From Alphaproteobacteria bacterium (lineage in GTDB: Bacteria; Pseudomonadota; Alphaproteobacteria; M2410), in contig SBGZ01000076.1 of the NCBI GenBank assembly GCA_006226415.1, forward strand, positions 1-52,792: a stretch of DNA of 52,792 bases. Direction: 5' to 3'. The position numbers and the translations under genes were made by a program. Positions 32,131 to 41,341 of the stretch are shown one piece after another. The number at the start of each line of letters is the position of its first letter. Within the stretch, counting starts at the first letter, position 1. The notes below the pieces were generated by a model. The model was given only the letters and a program-made list of their open reading frames with translations. It was not told where the DNA came from and did not search any database.

Positions 32131-32434
32131 TGTTTCCGCGCAGGCGGGAATCCATGGGCACCAAATGATGCAAACCTGGGCCGCTCTGGACCCCCGCCTT
32201 CGCGGGGGAACAATTTTTAATCACTCGTGTTCCCGCGCAGGCGGGAACCCAGGGGGCACCAAATGATCCAAACCTGGCCCGCTCTGGACCCCCGCCTTCG
32301 CGGGGGAACAAATTATAATCACTCGTGTTCCCGCGCAGGCGGGAACCCGGCTGCATGGCTCTTCGACCTCATGCTGAGGAGAGCCGGAATGGCTCGTCTC
32401 GAAGCATCGCGAAATTCGTCTCGAAGGATGAGGA
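32131..32434. repeat. Tandem array of about 97-bp composite palindromic repeats (family A x2 plus a chimeric third unit continuing into family B)
   Basis: Units begin at 32131, 32228 and 32326 with TGTTcCCGCGCAGGCGGGAAcCC...CTCTGGACCCCCGCCTTCGCGGGGGAACAA..ATCACTCG. Confidence 0.9.
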
Positions 32435-32573
32435 TCCATTGTTAGGGCCTCTCGCCCGATCTTATCCCCAACATCCACTGGTAGGTTGAAATAGTTGCTG
32501 CTCTTAAGGAACAGACTGGCTAGAACAGTTGATCTGGCCTATCGTGGCCTTAAGAGTTATGAGAGACATCCCG

Positions 32574-34085
32574 ATGGACGACCCCACCCCCGCCTCCAAT
32601 GTGATTGATGCCGGCTTTGGCCCTTCAAAGGACCGAATTCAGCCGAGCAACGTGGAGGCAGAGCAGGCGCTTTTGGGGGCGATCCTGGTGTCGAACGAAG
32701 CTTTTTTCAAAGTCCAGGGCTTTCTCAAACCCGATCATTTCTACGAATCTCTTCACGCGCGCATTTATGACGCCATGGCGCAGCGCATCGAAAAGGGCAA
32801 TGTCGCAGACCCGGTCACCCTTAAGCCCCGCTTTGAAGATGATGCGGATATGGCGGAACTGGGCGGCATTTCCTATCTGACCTTCCTCGCCTCTTCCTTT
32901 ATCAGCGTGCGCAATGTGCGCGACTATGGGCGGGCGATCTTTGATATGGCCATGCGGCGCGGGCTCATTCGCCTCGGCGAAGACATGATGGAAGCCGCCC
33001 TTGATCCGAGCTCTCATACGGAGCCGCAGCAGCAGATTGAGGAAGCCGAACAGCACCTCTATCAACTGGCGGAAGTCGGCAAATATGAGGGGGGATTTAA
33101 AGCTTTCCCGGATGCGCTGGCTGAATCGATCCATATGATTGGCAATGCCTTTAAGCGGGATGGCCATTTGTCGGGGCTTTCTTGCGGCATTACGGACCTC
33201 GACACCAAGCTCGGCGGCATGCAGAACTCTGATCTCATCATCCTTGCCGGACGTCCGGGCATGGGGAAATCCTCGCTCGCCTGTAACATCGCCTTCAACG
33301 TGGCGAAGGGTTATCGCCTTGAGAAGCAGGACGATGGCACGGAAAAGGTTGCCAATGGCGCCGTGGTCGGGATTTTCTCACTCGAAATGTCGTCGGAACA
33401 GATGGCGACGCGTCTGCTGGCGGAAGAAAGCGGCGTGCCCTCCTCGAACATGCGGCGCGGCCAGATCGACGAAGAAGAGTACCGACGCATACGCGAAACC
33501 TCCGAGCTGCTCGAGCGCGTGCCACTTTATATCGACGACACGGGCGGGCTCTCCATCGCGGCGCTGGCGGCACGGGCGCGACGCCTCAAACGCAATGCCA
33601 ACCTGGGTCTTCTCATCGTCGACTATATTCAGCTGGTCACCGGCTCGGGCCGTAAAAAAACTGACAACCGCGTACAGGAGATTTCGGAAATCACTCAAGG
33701 TCTCAAGGCCTTAGCGAAGGAACTTGATATTCCGATTATAGCACTCTCTCAGCTCTCCCGGGCGGTGGAAAACCGGGACGACAAGCGACCGCAGCTTTCC
33801 GACTTGCGCGAATCCGGTTCTATCGAGCAGGACGCGGACGTGGTCATGTTCGTCTTCCGCGAAGAATATTACGTAGAGAATGCCAAGCCTGCGGAAGAGG
33901 AATTTGAGAAATTCGAAGAGTGGCAGCAGAAGATGAGCCGGGTGCATGGGCGTGCGGAAGTCATCATCGGCAAGCAGCGCCACGGACCGACCGGCAAGGT
34001 GGACCTCGCCTTCCAGGCCAATATTACGAAGTTCGCCAATCTGGTCGCCGACGACCATTTCGATCCGAGCAATCTGGATCGGTAA
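32574..34085 (+). CDS. dnaB: Replicative DNA helicase
   Basis: QPSNVEAEQALLGAIL; LAGRPGMGKSSLACNIA; IALSQLSRAVENRDDKRPQLSDLRESGSIEQDADVVMF; start could be 32559 or 32574. Confidence 0.97.
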   Translation: MDDPTPASNVIDAGFGPSKDRIQPSNVEAEQALLGAILVSNEAFFKVQGFLKPDHFYESLHARIYDAMAQRIEKGNVADPVTLKPRFEDDADMAELGGISYLTFLASSFISVRNVRDYGRAIFDMAMRRGLIRLGEDMMEAALDPSSHTEPQQQIEEAEQHLYQLAEVGKYEGGFKAFPDALAESIHMIGNAFKRDGHLSGLSCGITDLDTKLGGMQNSDLIILAGRPGMGKSSLACNIAFNVAKGYRLEKQDDGTEKVANGAVVGIFSLEMSSEQMATRLLAEESGVPSSNMRRGQIDEEEYRRIRETSELLERVPLYIDDTGGLSIAALAARARRLKRNANLGLLIVDYIQLVTGSGRKKTDNRVQEISEITQGLKALAKELDIPIIALSQLSRAVENRDDKRPQLSDLRESGSIEQDADVVMFVFREEYYVENAKPAEEEFEKFEEWQQKMSRVHGRAEVIIGKQRHGPTGKVDLAFQANITKFANLVADDHFDPSNLDR

Positions 34086-34161
34086 TCGAACACCTTCATT
34101 TCCTTAACGAAATGCCGCTAAACTGCGCCCGATTCTCAAGGAAACTGGAGTTTTTGCGCGC

Positions 34162-35301
34162 ATGACCGCCCAGCCCTTCGATATGCCGCTGGATGGCCTG
34201 ACCCGGCCCACGGTAACCTTTGACCTTTCTGCCCTGGTGCATAACTGGCAGGCGGCGCGCACTTTCGCGGGCGGGCCGCAAGTGAGCGCAGTGGTCAAGG
34301 CAGATGCCTATGGCTGCGGCGCGGGGGCCGTGGGGCGCGTGCTTGCCAAGGCCGGGTGTCGCACCTTCTTTGTGGCTAATCCTGCAGAGGGCGCGGCTTT
34401 AAGACCCCATGTGGGGAATGCGGCGATCTACGTCTTCGCGGGGCTCAGTCCGGCAACCCTCGACGCCTATGGGAGAGCGGATCTTCGACCTGTGGTCAAT
34501 TCTCCGGTGGAGCTGGAGCTCTGGCGCTCACGCGGGCGGGCCGCTTCGCCCTTTGGGCTCTTCATCGATACGGGCATGACCCGGCTCGGATTTTCCGCCG
34601 AAGAAGTGCGCGCCCTCGCCAGTTCTGCGACCGCGCTTGAAGGCCTCGGGCCGATGACGGTGATGAGCCATCTGGCTTGCGCCGACGATCCATCCAATTC
34701 GATGAACGACCAACAACTTAATCTTTTCAATGAGTTGTCTTCACTTCTTCCATTCGATTCTCGCAGCCTCTCGAACTCAGACGGACTCCTTTTGGGGGCA
34801 CCCTATCACTTCGATCTGGTGCGGCCGGGGCTCGCCCTCTATGGCGGATCGGACCGCCTGACTGAAAATTTGGACCTGAAACCTGTGGCCTATTTGCATG
34901 CCCCAATCCTGCAAGTTCACGAAGTCCCGAAAAACACCTGCATTGGATACGGCGCAACGTATAAAGTGGCGCGAAACAGCCGAATCGCCATTGTTGGACT
35001 GGGCTATGCGGATGGCTATGCCCGCGCCTTTTCCAACGCCGGGGTTGGCTGGTTGGCTGGCGGGGAAGTTCCTGTCGCTGGACGGGTGTCGATGGACCTG
35101 ACCGCCTTTGATGTGACAGACATAGCGGCCGAACATGCGCAGGCCGGGGACTGGATCGAACTCCTGGGATTTCATCTCAGTGTCGACCGGATTGGACGAT
35201 TGGGCGGAACTCTTGGCTATGAGGTCCTAACAAGTCTTGGGACCCGCTACGCAAAGCGCTATGTTGTTGACGGAAACCTTGTCTCAGGGGATGAGCTTTA
35301 A
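34162..35301 (+). CDS. alr: Alanine racemase
   Basis: AVVKADAYGCGAGAVGRVLAKAG; RPGLALYGG; GRVSMDLTAFDVTD. Confidence 0.96.
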   Translation: MTAQPFDMPLDGLTRPTVTFDLSALVHNWQAARTFAGGPQVSAVVKADAYGCGAGAVGRVLAKAGCRTFFVANPAEGAALRPHVGNAAIYVFAGLSPATLDAYGRADLRPVVNSPVELELWRSRGRAASPFGLFIDTGMTRLGFSAEEVRALASSATALEGLGPMTVMSHLACADDPSNSMNDQQLNLFNELSSLLPFDSRSLSNSDGLLLGAPYHFDLVRPGLALYGGSDRLTENLDLKPVAYLHAPILQVHEVPKNTCIGYGATYKVARNSRIAIVGLGYADGYARAFSNAGVGWLAGGEVPVAGRVSMDLTAFDVTDIAAEHAQAGDWIELLGFHLSVDRIGRLGGTLGYEVLTSLGTRYAKRYVVDGNLVSGDEL

Positions 35302-35304
35302 GGC

Positions 35305-36084
35305 ATGCAAGATTTGAATTTTCTCGCGGGGGTCGGCCGGGTGTTCCTGGCCTTTCTAGCCCAAACCGGACGTCTCAGCCGATTTGCCTGGGGCGCGGTG
35401 AGCCATATCTTTTTGCCGCCCTATTATGGGCGCATCCTCATCGAACAGCTACTTCGTATCGGGTATTTTTCCCTTCCAGTTGTGGGACTTACGGCGATCT
35501 TTACAGGTGGTGCTTTAGCATTGCAGATCTATCTGGGCGGCGAACGCTTCAATGCGGAAAGCGTGGTGCCCGACATTGTGGCGCTGGCGATTACGCGCGA
35601 GCTGGGGCCCGTGCTTGCCGGCCTCATGGTGGCGGGCCGGGTGGGCGCGGCCATTGCCGCCGAGATCGGCACCATGCGGGTAACCGAGCAGATTGACGCG
35701 CTCAGCACCCTCTCCACCCACCCGATGAAATATCTGGTGGCGCCGCGCATTCTGGCGGCCGTTATCACACTGCCCCTCCTGGTGCTGATTGGCGATATCA
35801 TCGGTATTATGGGCGGCTATCTGGTGGGGGTTCAAAGTCTGGGCTTTAACGGCGCCGCCTATATCAACAACACGGTCGACTTTGTGACTGTGGATGACGT
35901 GACGTCCGGTCTGTGGAAGGCGGCGGTCTTCGGTTTCATTGTTGCCTTGATGGGCTGTTACAACGGCTATCATTCTCGTGGCGGCGCACAAGGGGTTGGC
36001 GCGGCCACCACCAATGCCGTGGTCTCGGCCTCCATACTGATCCTGGCGTCGAACTATGTCCTCACTTCCTTGTTGTTCAGCTGA
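35305..36084 (+). CDS. mlaE: ABC transporter permease, MlaE family
   Basis: ELGPVLAGLMVAGRVGAAIAAEIGTMRVTEQIDAL. Confidence 0.9.
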   Translation: MQDLNFLAGVGRVFLAFLAQTGRLSRFAWGAVSHIFLPPYYGRILIEQLLRIGYFSLPVVGLTAIFTGGALALQIYLGGERFNAESVVPDIVALAITRELGPVLAGLMVAGRVGAAIAAEIGTMRVTEQIDALSTLSTHPMKYLVAPRILAAVITLPLLVLIGDIIGIMGGYLVGVQSLGFNGAAYINNTVDFVTVDDVTSGLWKAAVFGFIVALMGCYNGYHSRGGAQGVGAATTNAVVSASILILASNYVLTSLLFS

Positions 36085-36095
36085 GGCCGCGCACG

Positions 36096-36872
36096 ATGAC
36101 CACACCCAAAATCGAACTCATTGATGTCCACAAGCGGTTTGGCACCAAGAAGGTGCTGAACGGGGTCAATCTGACTATTCAGCCCGGCCAATCCATGGTG
36201 GTGATCGGCGGCTCAGGAACGGGCAAATCCGTGATGTTGAAGTGCATCCTTGGGCTAATGGAGCCGGACAAGGGCACAATCAAGATCGACGGCAAGCCGG
36301 TGACCGGCCTGCGCGGCAAGCGCGACGACGACATGATGAGCAAGTTCGGTATGCTGTTTCAAGGGGCCGCGCTGTTTGACTCCAAGCGGATCTGGGAAAA
36401 TGTGGCCTTTTCTCTGCTTTATGGCCGCTCAAGGCTTTCGCGCAGCAAGGCGCGGACCATCGCTCATGAAAATTTGGCCAAAGTCGGACTTGGGCCCGAG
36501 GTGGGCGATCTTTACCCCGCCGAGCTTTCCGGCGGGATGCAAAAGCGGGTTGGTCTGGCGCGCGCCATCGCCAACAACCCGGAGATTATCTTCTTTGATG
36601 AACCGACCACGGGTCTCGACCCGATTATGGCGGATGTGATCAATGATCTGATCGTTTCGACTGTGAAGATTATCGGTGCCACAACCCTTTCCATCACCCA
36701 TGACATGGCCTCAGCCCGCAAAATCGCGGATCAAATTGCCATGATCTATAAAGGGCGAATTATCTGGGCAGGCCCTGCCGAATCAATCGACGATAGCGGC
36801 AATGCAATGGTTGATCAGTTCATCCACGGGCGCGCAGAAGGCCCCATCAAGATGGATGTTCTAAAACCTTAA
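36096..36872 (+). CDS. mlaF: ABC transporter ATP-binding protein, MlaF family
   Basis: IELIDVHKRFGTKKVLNGVNL; GGSGTGKSVMLKCILG; LSGGMQKRVGLARAIANNPEIIFFDEPTTGLDP. Confidence 0.9.
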   Translation: MTTPKIELIDVHKRFGTKKVLNGVNLTIQPGQSMVVIGGSGTGKSVMLKCILGLMEPDKGTIKIDGKPVTGLRGKRDDDMMSKFGMLFQGAALFDSKRIWENVAFSLLYGRSRLSRSKARTIAHENLAKVGLGPEVGDLYPAELSGGMQKRVGLARAIANNPEIIFFDEPTTGLDPIMADVINDLIVSTVKIIGATTLSITHDMASARKIADQIAMIYKGRIIWAGPAESIDDSGNAMVDQFIHGRAEGPIKMDVLKP

Positions 36873-36915
36873 AGCCTCTCTTCAACACGCTTTTGACGCC
36901 CGGATAATTTCCCCG

Positions 36916-38301
36916 ATGTCCATGGTCCGCTCCAATACTCAATATGTCTGCCAGTCCTGCGGCGCGGTCGCCAGCAAATGGGCTGGCCGCTGCGATGGTT
37001 GCGGTGAATGGAACTCGCTGGTGGAAGAAGCGGTTGGGGCTGGCCCCAAGGGCTCTCTGGCGTCGAGCGGCGCCAAACGCAAATCCAAGTCTATCGAGCT
37101 CGTTTCGCTTTCGGGGCAAAGCGAAGAAGTGCCGCGCCTCATCTCCGGTGTCACGGAATTTGACCGAGTGTGCGGCGGCGGGCTGGTGCCGGGCTCTGCC
37201 ATTCTGGTTGGCGGGGATCCGGGCATCGGGAAATCCACCATCTTGCTTCAGGCCTGTGCCCGCCTTGCCAGCAAAGGCTCCAATGTGGTGTATGTCTCGG
37301 GCGAGGAGGCGATTGCCCAGGTGCGCCTTAGGGCCTCCCGGCTCGGCCTCTCGGAAGCCGATGTGCAACTTGCCTCGGAAACCAATCTGCGCGACATCAT
37401 CGGCAGCCTCGATAAAGCGCCGGATGTGCTCGTCATCGATTCCATCCAGACCATGTGGTCTGACGCGCTTGAGTCTGCCCCCGGCACCGTGGCGCAGGTG
37501 CGTGCCTCCACGCAGGAGCTGGTGCGTTACGCGAAGAAGAAAAACACCGTTGTTCTGATTGTTGGCCATGTCACCAAGGACGGCCAGATCGCAGGGCCTC
37601 GCGTCATGGAGCATATGGTCGATGCAGTGCTCTATTTCGAGGGCGAGCGCGGTCACCAGTTCCGCATCCTTCGGGCGGTGAAAAACCGCTTTGGCGCCAC
37701 GGACGAAATCGGCGTTTTTGAGATGACCGACAAGGGACTTGCCGAGGTTACCAATCCATCCGAGCTGTTCCTTGCAGGCCGGGAAACCCAGGCGAGCGGC
37801 GCCGCGGTCTTTGCCGGGATTGAGGGCTCGCGCCCGCTGCTCGTAGAAATTCAGGCTCTGGTCAGCCAAAGCAGCCTGGGCACCCCGCGCCGGGCCGTCG
37901 TCGGCTGGGACGGCGGGCGGCTGTCGATGGTGCTGGCGGTGCTAGAGGCCCGCTGCGGCATTTCCTTTGGCGGACAAGACGTCTATCTCAATGTGGCCGG
38001 GGGCCTTCGGATCACCGAACCCGCAGCGGATCTGGCGGTGGCAGCCGCCCTCGTCTCTTCAGCCTTTGACGCGCCCTTGCCAGCGGATTGTGTGCTGTTC
38101 GGTGAGATCAGCCTTTCGGGCACCGTGCGCCCTGTGGGACAACGTGACACGCGCTTGAAGGAAGCCGAAAAACTGGGGTTTTCCCGAGCCATTTTACCCT
38201 CGCCGCCGAAAGGCAAAGGGGCAGCCGCCCATAGTGGCTTGACGCTCACAGAGATGGAGCAATTGCACCAGCTGGTTGATTATTTGCAGCCGAATCCTTG
38301 A
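36916..38301 (+). CDS. radA: DNA repair protein RadA
   Basis: YVCQSCGAVASKWAGRCDGCGEWNSLVEE; GGDPGIGKSTILLQ; KNRFGATDEIGVFEM. Confidence 0.97.
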   Translation: MSMVRSNTQYVCQSCGAVASKWAGRCDGCGEWNSLVEEAVGAGPKGSLASSGAKRKSKSIELVSLSGQSEEVPRLISGVTEFDRVCGGGLVPGSAILVGGDPGIGKSTILLQACARLASKGSNVVYVSGEEAIAQVRLRASRLGLSEADVQLASETNLRDIIGSLDKAPDVLVIDSIQTMWSDALESAPGTVAQVRASTQELVRYAKKKNTVVLIVGHVTKDGQIAGPRVMEHMVDAVLYFEGERGHQFRILRAVKNRFGATDEIGVFEMTDKGLAEVTNPSELFLAGRETQASGAAVFAGIEGSRPLLVEIQALVSQSSLGTPRRAVVGWDGGRLSMVLAVLEARCGISFGGQDVYLNVAGGLRITEPAADLAVAAALVSSAFDAPLPADCVLFGEISLSGTVRPVGQRDTRLKEAEKLGFSRAILPSPPKGKGAAAHSGLTLTEMEQLHQLVDYLQPNP

Positions 38302-38323
38302 GTTTGTGGTAAGTTTTTGAGCA

Positions 38324-38941
38324 ATGCCTATTACACCAATCGATATCATCATCATTGCCGTGATGCTGCTTTCGGGGCTGTTCGCCCTGCTGCGCGGCTT
38401 TGTGCGCGAGTTTTTCACCATTATTTCCTGGGTTGGCGCGGTCTATTTTGGCTTCGCCATGATCCCGCTGCTGGGCCCAGCCTTCCGCAATGTGGTGAGT
38501 GTCGGGTTGGCGGCGGACGCGCTGGCCTTTGCCCTGCCCTTCCTGCTGGTGCTGTTTGCCATGCAGTATGTTTCCAACCGTTTGGTCAAGAATATTGCTG
38601 GCAGCAATCCGGGCCCGATTGATGGCACCCTCGGTTTCTTTTTTGGCATGGTGCGCGGCTTTGTCATCGTCACGGTTGCCTATTTTGGTTTTGACGTGTT
38701 CATGAACCCGGAAAAGGCGCCAGACTGGCTGGAAGAAGCCAAGTTTCGCCCCATGATCGAAGACACAACGGATTTTTATTATTCGCTGGTCCCCGGCCTT
38801 AAGGGAGACAAGGCACAAGCGTCTATTTCCCCTGGCCAAAATTCCTCGTCGCAAGGGGATGACAGACAGCAGGAACCAAGCTATAGCAACGCCGAGCGCA
38901 AAGCGATCGACCAACTCTTCCAATCTTCCGCGGATGATTAA
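38324..38941 (+). CDS. cvpA: CvpA family protein
   Basis: PITPIDIIIIAVMLLSGLFALLRGFVREFFTIISWVGAVYFGF; adjacent to purF. Confidence 0.9.
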   Translation: MPITPIDIIIIAVMLLSGLFALLRGFVREFFTIISWVGAVYFGFAMIPLLGPAFRNVVSVGLAADALAFALPFLLVLFAMQYVSNRLVKNIAGSNPGPIDGTLGFFFGMVRGFVIVTVAYFGFDVFMNPEKAPDWLEEAKFRPMIEDTTDFYYSLVPGLKGDKAQASISPGQNSSSQGDDRQQEPSYSNAERKAIDQLFQSSADD

Positions 38942-40447
38942 ATGACCTTCGAAGCCGGACCGTCCCACCTTACTCAAATAACCAGCGGGGGGTCTGTCGA
39001 CGAACTGGCTGAAGACAAATTCTTCGATGAATGCGGTGTCTTCGGTATTTGCCCCGCCAGCGATGCGGCAGCTCTGACAGCCTTGGGCTTGCACGCCCTG
39101 CAACATCGCGGTCAGGAAGGCGCGGGCATTGTGGCCTACGATGGGGAAAATTTTAACGCCGAAAAACGTATTGGCCTGGTGGGTGATCATTTCACCAAAC
39201 AGTCTGTGATTGATCGGCTACCGGGCGACCGGGCCATTGGCCATGTGCGCTACTCCACGGCGGGCGGCGCAAATATCCGAAACGTGCAACCCATGTTTGC
39301 CGACCTTTCAACAGGCGGGCTTGCCGTGGCTCACAACGGCAATCTCACCAATGCCGAGTCCTTGCGGGCTGAGCTGGTTGCAAACGGCGCCATCTTTCAA
39401 TCCACTTCGGACACTGAAGTCATTTTGCATCTGGTTTCGCAAAGTGAGCCGGGCCCCTTTAAGGATCGCTTCGCCGCGGCCCTTCGCCGCGTGGAAGGTG
39501 CCTATTCGCTGGTCGCCCTCACCAACAAAAAGATGATCGGCGTGCGCGATCCCTTGGGTGTGCGCCCGCTGGTGCTCGGCCGCTATGAAGGCGCCTGGGT
39601 GCTGGCGTCAGAATCCTGCGCCTTTGATATTATCGGCGCCACCTACGAACGCGATATTGAGCCTGGGGAAATGGTGATTATCTCCGAGGATCGCATTGAA
39701 AGTATTCGACCCTTCGTTGATATGGCGAGCCGCTTTTGCATTTTTGAATATGTTTATTTCGCCCGTCCCGACAGTGTGATCGAAGGCCGCTCCGTCTATG
39801 AATCGCGCAAGCAGATTGGCCGCGAGCTGGCGATGGAGTGCCCTGTCGATGCAGACCTCGTTGTCCCTGTCCCCGATAGCGGCGTGCCTGCAGCCATTGG
39901 CTTTGCCGAAGCCTCCGGCATCCCTTTCGAATTGGGGATCATTCGTAATCATTATGTGGGCCGCACCTTTATCGAACCCGAAGACCGCATCCGCCACCTG
40001 GGTGTAAAGCTCAAGCACAATGCCGCCCGGGCCCAACTGGCGGGCAAAAAGGTTGTGCTTGTCGATGACTCTATTGTGCGCGGCACGACCTCTTTGAAAA
40101 TCGTCAAGCTGGTCCGCGAAGCTGGCGCAAAGGAAGTGCACATGCGCATTGCCGCGCCGCCGACCATGCATCCTTGCTACTATGGTGTTGATACGCCGGA
40201 GTCCGAAGAGCTGATGGCCTTCAAGCATTCCGTGGAGGAAATCGCCAAGATTATCCAGGTGGATTCGCTGGGCTATATTTCCATGGACGGGCTCTACCGC
40301 GCCGTTGGAGAAACCGCGCGCAACAACGGTGCGCCGCAGTTTTGCGATGCCTGTTTCACAGGCGAATATCCCACCCAACTGACGGACCGCTCGCAGAACA
40401 AAAAATCGCCTCAGCTGTCGTTGCTGGTCGAACGCGCTGCGGAATAA
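38942..40447 (+). CDS. purF: Amidophosphoribosyltransferase
   Basis: ECGVFGICPASDAAALTALGLHALQHRGQEGAGI; VLVDDSIVRGTTS. Confidence 0.97.
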   Translation: MTFEAGPSHLTQITSGGSVDELAEDKFFDECGVFGICPASDAAALTALGLHALQHRGQEGAGIVAYDGENFNAEKRIGLVGDHFTKQSVIDRLPGDRAIGHVRYSTAGGANIRNVQPMFADLSTGGLAVAHNGNLTNAESLRAELVANGAIFQSTSDTEVILHLVSQSEPGPFKDRFAAALRRVEGAYSLVALTNKKMIGVRDPLGVRPLVLGRYEGAWVLASESCAFDIIGATYERDIEPGEMVIISEDRIESIRPFVDMASRFCIFEYVYFARPDSVIEGRSVYESRKQIGRELAMECPVDADLVVPVPDSGVPAAIGFAEASGIPFELGIIRNHYVGRTFIEPEDRIRHLGVKLKHNAARAQLAGKKVVLVDDSIVRGTTSLKIVKLVREAGAKEVHMRIAAPPTMHPCYYGVDTPESEELMAFKHSVEEIAKIIQVDSLGYISMDGLYRAVGETARNNGAPQFCDACFTGEYPTQLTDRSQNKKSPQLSLLVERAAE

Positions 40448-40468
40448 TTCTTAAGGGACTTCTCACCC

Positions 40469-41197
40469 ATGAGCCAAACCAACGAAGGCCGTTTGAAAGG
40501 CCGTCTTGCTGTCATTACCGGCGCCTCACGCGGCATTGGCCGGTCCGTTGCTCTCGCCTTTGCGCGGGAAGGCGCACATGTGATCGCGATTGCCCGCACG
40601 GTGGGCGGTTTGGAAGAGGTTGACGATCTTATTCAGGCTGAAGGGGGCAGCGCCACACTCGTGCCGCTCGACCTTACCGACTTTGATGCCCTCGACCGGC
40701 TCGGCGCTTCCATCCATGAGCGTTGGGGCAAACTCGACATCCTCGTTGGCAATGCGGGACTGCTGGGCGATGTCACCCCCTTGTCCCACCTTGTGCCCAG
40801 CGTCTGGCAAAAGACACTGGACGTCAATGTTACCGCGAACTACCGGCTCATTCGGTCGCTCGACCCGCTCCTGCGGCAGTCAGATGCGGGCCGGGTGATC
40901 CTGGTCACCTCCGGGGCCGCGACGCACATCCGCCCTTTCCTCGGCGCCTATGCGATCACCAAGGCGGCGCTGGACGCCATGGGCAAGACCTATGCCGCGG
41001 AAGTGGATGGCACCTCGGTGAAATGCAATCTCTTATCGCCAGGCCCCATTCGCACCGCCATGCGGGCGACTTTCATGCCTGGTGAAGACCCCCAAACGTT
41101 GCCGCATCCTGATGAGGTGGCTGGGCTCTTTGTGGAGCTGGCCCTGCCCGCCTGCGACAAGAATGGCGAGATTGTTCGGTTTGAGCGGAAAAACTAG
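40469..41197 (+). CDS. SDR family NAD(P)-dependent oxidoreductase
   Basis: LKGRLAVITGASRGIGRSVALAFAREGAHVIAIAR; LVGNAGLLG; YAITKAAL. Confidence 0.92.
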   Translation: MSQTNEGRLKGRLAVITGASRGIGRSVALAFAREGAHVIAIARTVGGLEEVDDLIQAEGGSATLVPLDLTDFDALDRLGASIHERWGKLDILVGNAGLLGDVTPLSHLVPSVWQKTLDVNVTANYRLIRSLDPLLRQSDAGRVILVTSGAATHIRPFLGAYAITKAALDAMGKTYAAEVDGTSVKCNLLSPGPIRTAMRATFMPGEDPQTLPHPDEVAGLFVELALPACDKNGEIVRFERKN

Positions 41198-41215
41198 CTT
41201 GTCGCATCACTAAAA

Positions 41216-41312
41216 GATGTCATTCCGCGGCTCGACCGCGGAATCCAGGAAACTCCTTGCAACTCTTGGCGGCATACTCCTGGACCCCGCGATCAAGTCG
41301 CGGGGTGACAAA
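41216..41312. repeat. Palindromic intergenic repeats, family C
   Basis: GATGTCATTCCGCGGCTCGACCGCGGAATCCAGG...CTCCTGGACCCCGCGATCAAGTCGCGGGGTGAC. Confidence 0.8.
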
Positions 41313-41341
41313 AGTCATTAGGGCACTAGTTACACCTAGTT

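Noticed and set aside
32131-32434. Possible CRISPR array
   Set aside because: Units are ~97 bp, the whole unit including the interior is repeated, hairpins are GC-rich palindromes, no unique spacers and no cas genes
32105-32478. Small ORFs across the repeat array (e.g. MQPGSRLRGNTS..., PACAGTRVI...)
   Set aside because: Translations of the palindromic repeats; typical repeat-derived false ORFs
36847-37869. 340-aa minus-strand ORF
   Set aside because: Antisense to radA; shadow ORF
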